From contig CAITVX010000039.1 of NCBI GenBank assembly GCA_903895995.1, positions 62,001 to 126,000 of the forward strand: DNA of 64,000 bases, in the 5' to 3' direction. The notes beneath the pieces are model-generated. The model ran no database searches. It was not told the DNA's origin and was given only the letters and a program-made list of their open reading frames with translations. Each line of letters begins with the position of its first letter. Positions within the stretch are counted from its first letter, which is position 1. The position numbers were made by a program, and so were the translations under genes. The DNA is from an uncultured Actinomycetes bacterium. GTDB lineage: Bacteria > Actinomycetota > Actinomycetes > Nanopelagicales > Nanopelagicaceae. Of the stretch, positions 63,456-64,000 are shown piece after piece.

Positions 63456-64000
63456 CATTGGAAGACGACCCACTCGACCCATCCAGATATATGCGAGAAC
63501 GCTCATACAAACCCCGGCAAAGAGAACACTCACACCACCTGGCGTTGAGAAAGCTATAACAGTATTCGCCTGCGTCGAAAGTATCAGCAAGAGAATCCAA
63601 GGAGCGGCGGCGGCGATAAGGGCTGAATTCTTGATCCAACCATGCTTTGCACGAATCTCACCACGTACCGCAATATCACTTCGAATGAAATCTCCCAAAG
63701 TTCGAAGAGTGATTGCGGTATCGCGGCTACCTGTCCCTCGCGCATAGTCAAGAACTTCACAGACTTGATCGGCTAACGCATCATGAAAGCGACCTTTAAT
63801 AATAAGAAAGACGCGCGCAAAATCACCGCTCTCTCTCAAGACTTTCTCGCACTCTGCGAAAGTCTCACGAGTTTCCATAGGGCCCCGCAGTGAAAGTCCT
63901 GTCAAAGTCTCTGCAAGGGACATCCCCGAACGCAATCCCGAGATGATGTGGTCGATGATCTCAGGCCATAGAGCAGCGAGTTCAATCCGCTGCTTCTCGA
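63435..64000 (-). CDS. tadB: TadB-like type II secretion F-domain protein (5' end outside window)
   Basis: About 188 residues are visible and the frame is open to the right edge. EIIDHIISGLRSGMSLAETL, YARGTGSRDTAITLRTLGDFIRSDI and two C-terminal helices match the T2SS-F domain of TadB. The upstream TadA ATPase and pre-pilin genes are probably beyond the edge. Confidence 0.82.
   Translation of the reverse strand, partial: EKQRIELAALWPEIIDHIISGLRSGMSLAETLTGLSLRGPMETRETFAECEKVLRESGDFARVFLIIKGRFHDALADQVCEVLDYARGTGSRDTAITLRTLGDFIRSDIAVRGEIRAKHGWIKNSALIAAAAPWILLLILSTQANTVIAFSTPGGVSVLFAGVCMSVLAYIWMGRVGRLPMTPRIFQ

Overview
The window looks like a stretch of chromosome from a small-genome, moderate-GC actinobacterium. 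My best guess is the freshwater acI group (Nanopelagicales; Planktophila/Nanopelagicus-like). This rests on inference: gene order and families are actinobacterial (argS-lysA-hom-thrC-thrB-rho-rpmE-prfA-prmC; prfB-ftsE-ftsX-smpB-ssrA; clpS-DUF2017-murI-rph-rdgB; dgt-dnaG; recO-uppS-glyS; lexA with a divergent LysM gene; DUF3039, DUF4192, GlnA2), while base composition is far below that of most Actinobacteria and genes are packed with 1-4 bp overlaps. There is no rRNA, CRISPR array, insertion sequence or prophage.

Layout. 1-1.9 kb: end of a UDP-glucose 4-epimerase gene, an ACT-domain protein, a DoxX/DoxD-Rieske fusion and tRNA-Asn. 1.9-14 kb: a long minus-strand housekeeping run (dnaG, dgt, DUF218, dus, glyS, uppS, recO, leuA, glnA2, ald). 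14-19.2 kb: DUF4192, a secreted PKD protein, NUDIX, DinG-type helicase, DinB-like protein, and a 51-aa lysine-rich protein not caught by ordinary length cut-offs. 19.2-26.2 kb: nucleotide reduction and SOS block (B12-dependent nrdJ, nrdR with two candidate NrdR boxes, aldehyde dehydrogenase + DUF779, LysM protein and lexA facing each other across two LexA boxes). 26.2-28.6 kb: DoxX, GNAT, LuxR-type HTH protein, a 69-aa membrane protein followed by a structured RNA region. 28.6-39.4 kb: prmC-prfA-rpmE-rho-thrB-thrC-hom-lysA-argS-tRNA-Leu. 39.6-43.3 kb: a coiled-coil protein with a histone-H1-like tail, an acyltransferase, and a transmembrane protein with an H1-like lysine-rich N-terminus. 43.4-49.6 kb: rdgB, rph, murI, DUF2017, clpS, a GH18 cell-wall enzyme, DUF3039, argF. 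49.7-56.6 kb: proton-translocating transhydrogenase pntAA-AB-B, an Old Yellow Enzyme-pirin pair, a small membrane protein, a DUF222/HNH protein. 56.7-61 kb: ssrA-smpB-ftsX-ftsE-prfB. 61.1-64 kb: part of a Tad/Flp pilus locus that continues past the right edge.

Themes. (1) Many start codons sit exactly six bases after a TANNNT -10 box, so leaderless mRNAs appear common, and this decides several starts. (2) Three separate proteins carry Lys/Ala/Pro repeats like eukaryotic/bacterial H1-type DNA-binding tails; one is membrane-spanning with an outside fibronectin-III-like domain, and one is a coiled-coil protein, suggesting nucleoid-to-envelope connections. (3) Although compact, the DNA carries several short tandem repeats in gene junctions: 11-bp x4 near position 830, 40-bp-period hairpins beside tRNA-Asn, 14-bp and 12-bp arrays on the two sides of prfB, and a perfect 20-bp duplication at the tadB/tadC junction. 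(4) Several perfect palindromes lie in promoters (aldehyde dehydrogenase; DoxX/GNAT) and are good operator candidates. No complete novel defence or biosynthetic system was recognised; the strongest unexplained items are the H1-like membrane protein group, the repeat arrays, and the structured 3' region near 28.5 kb.
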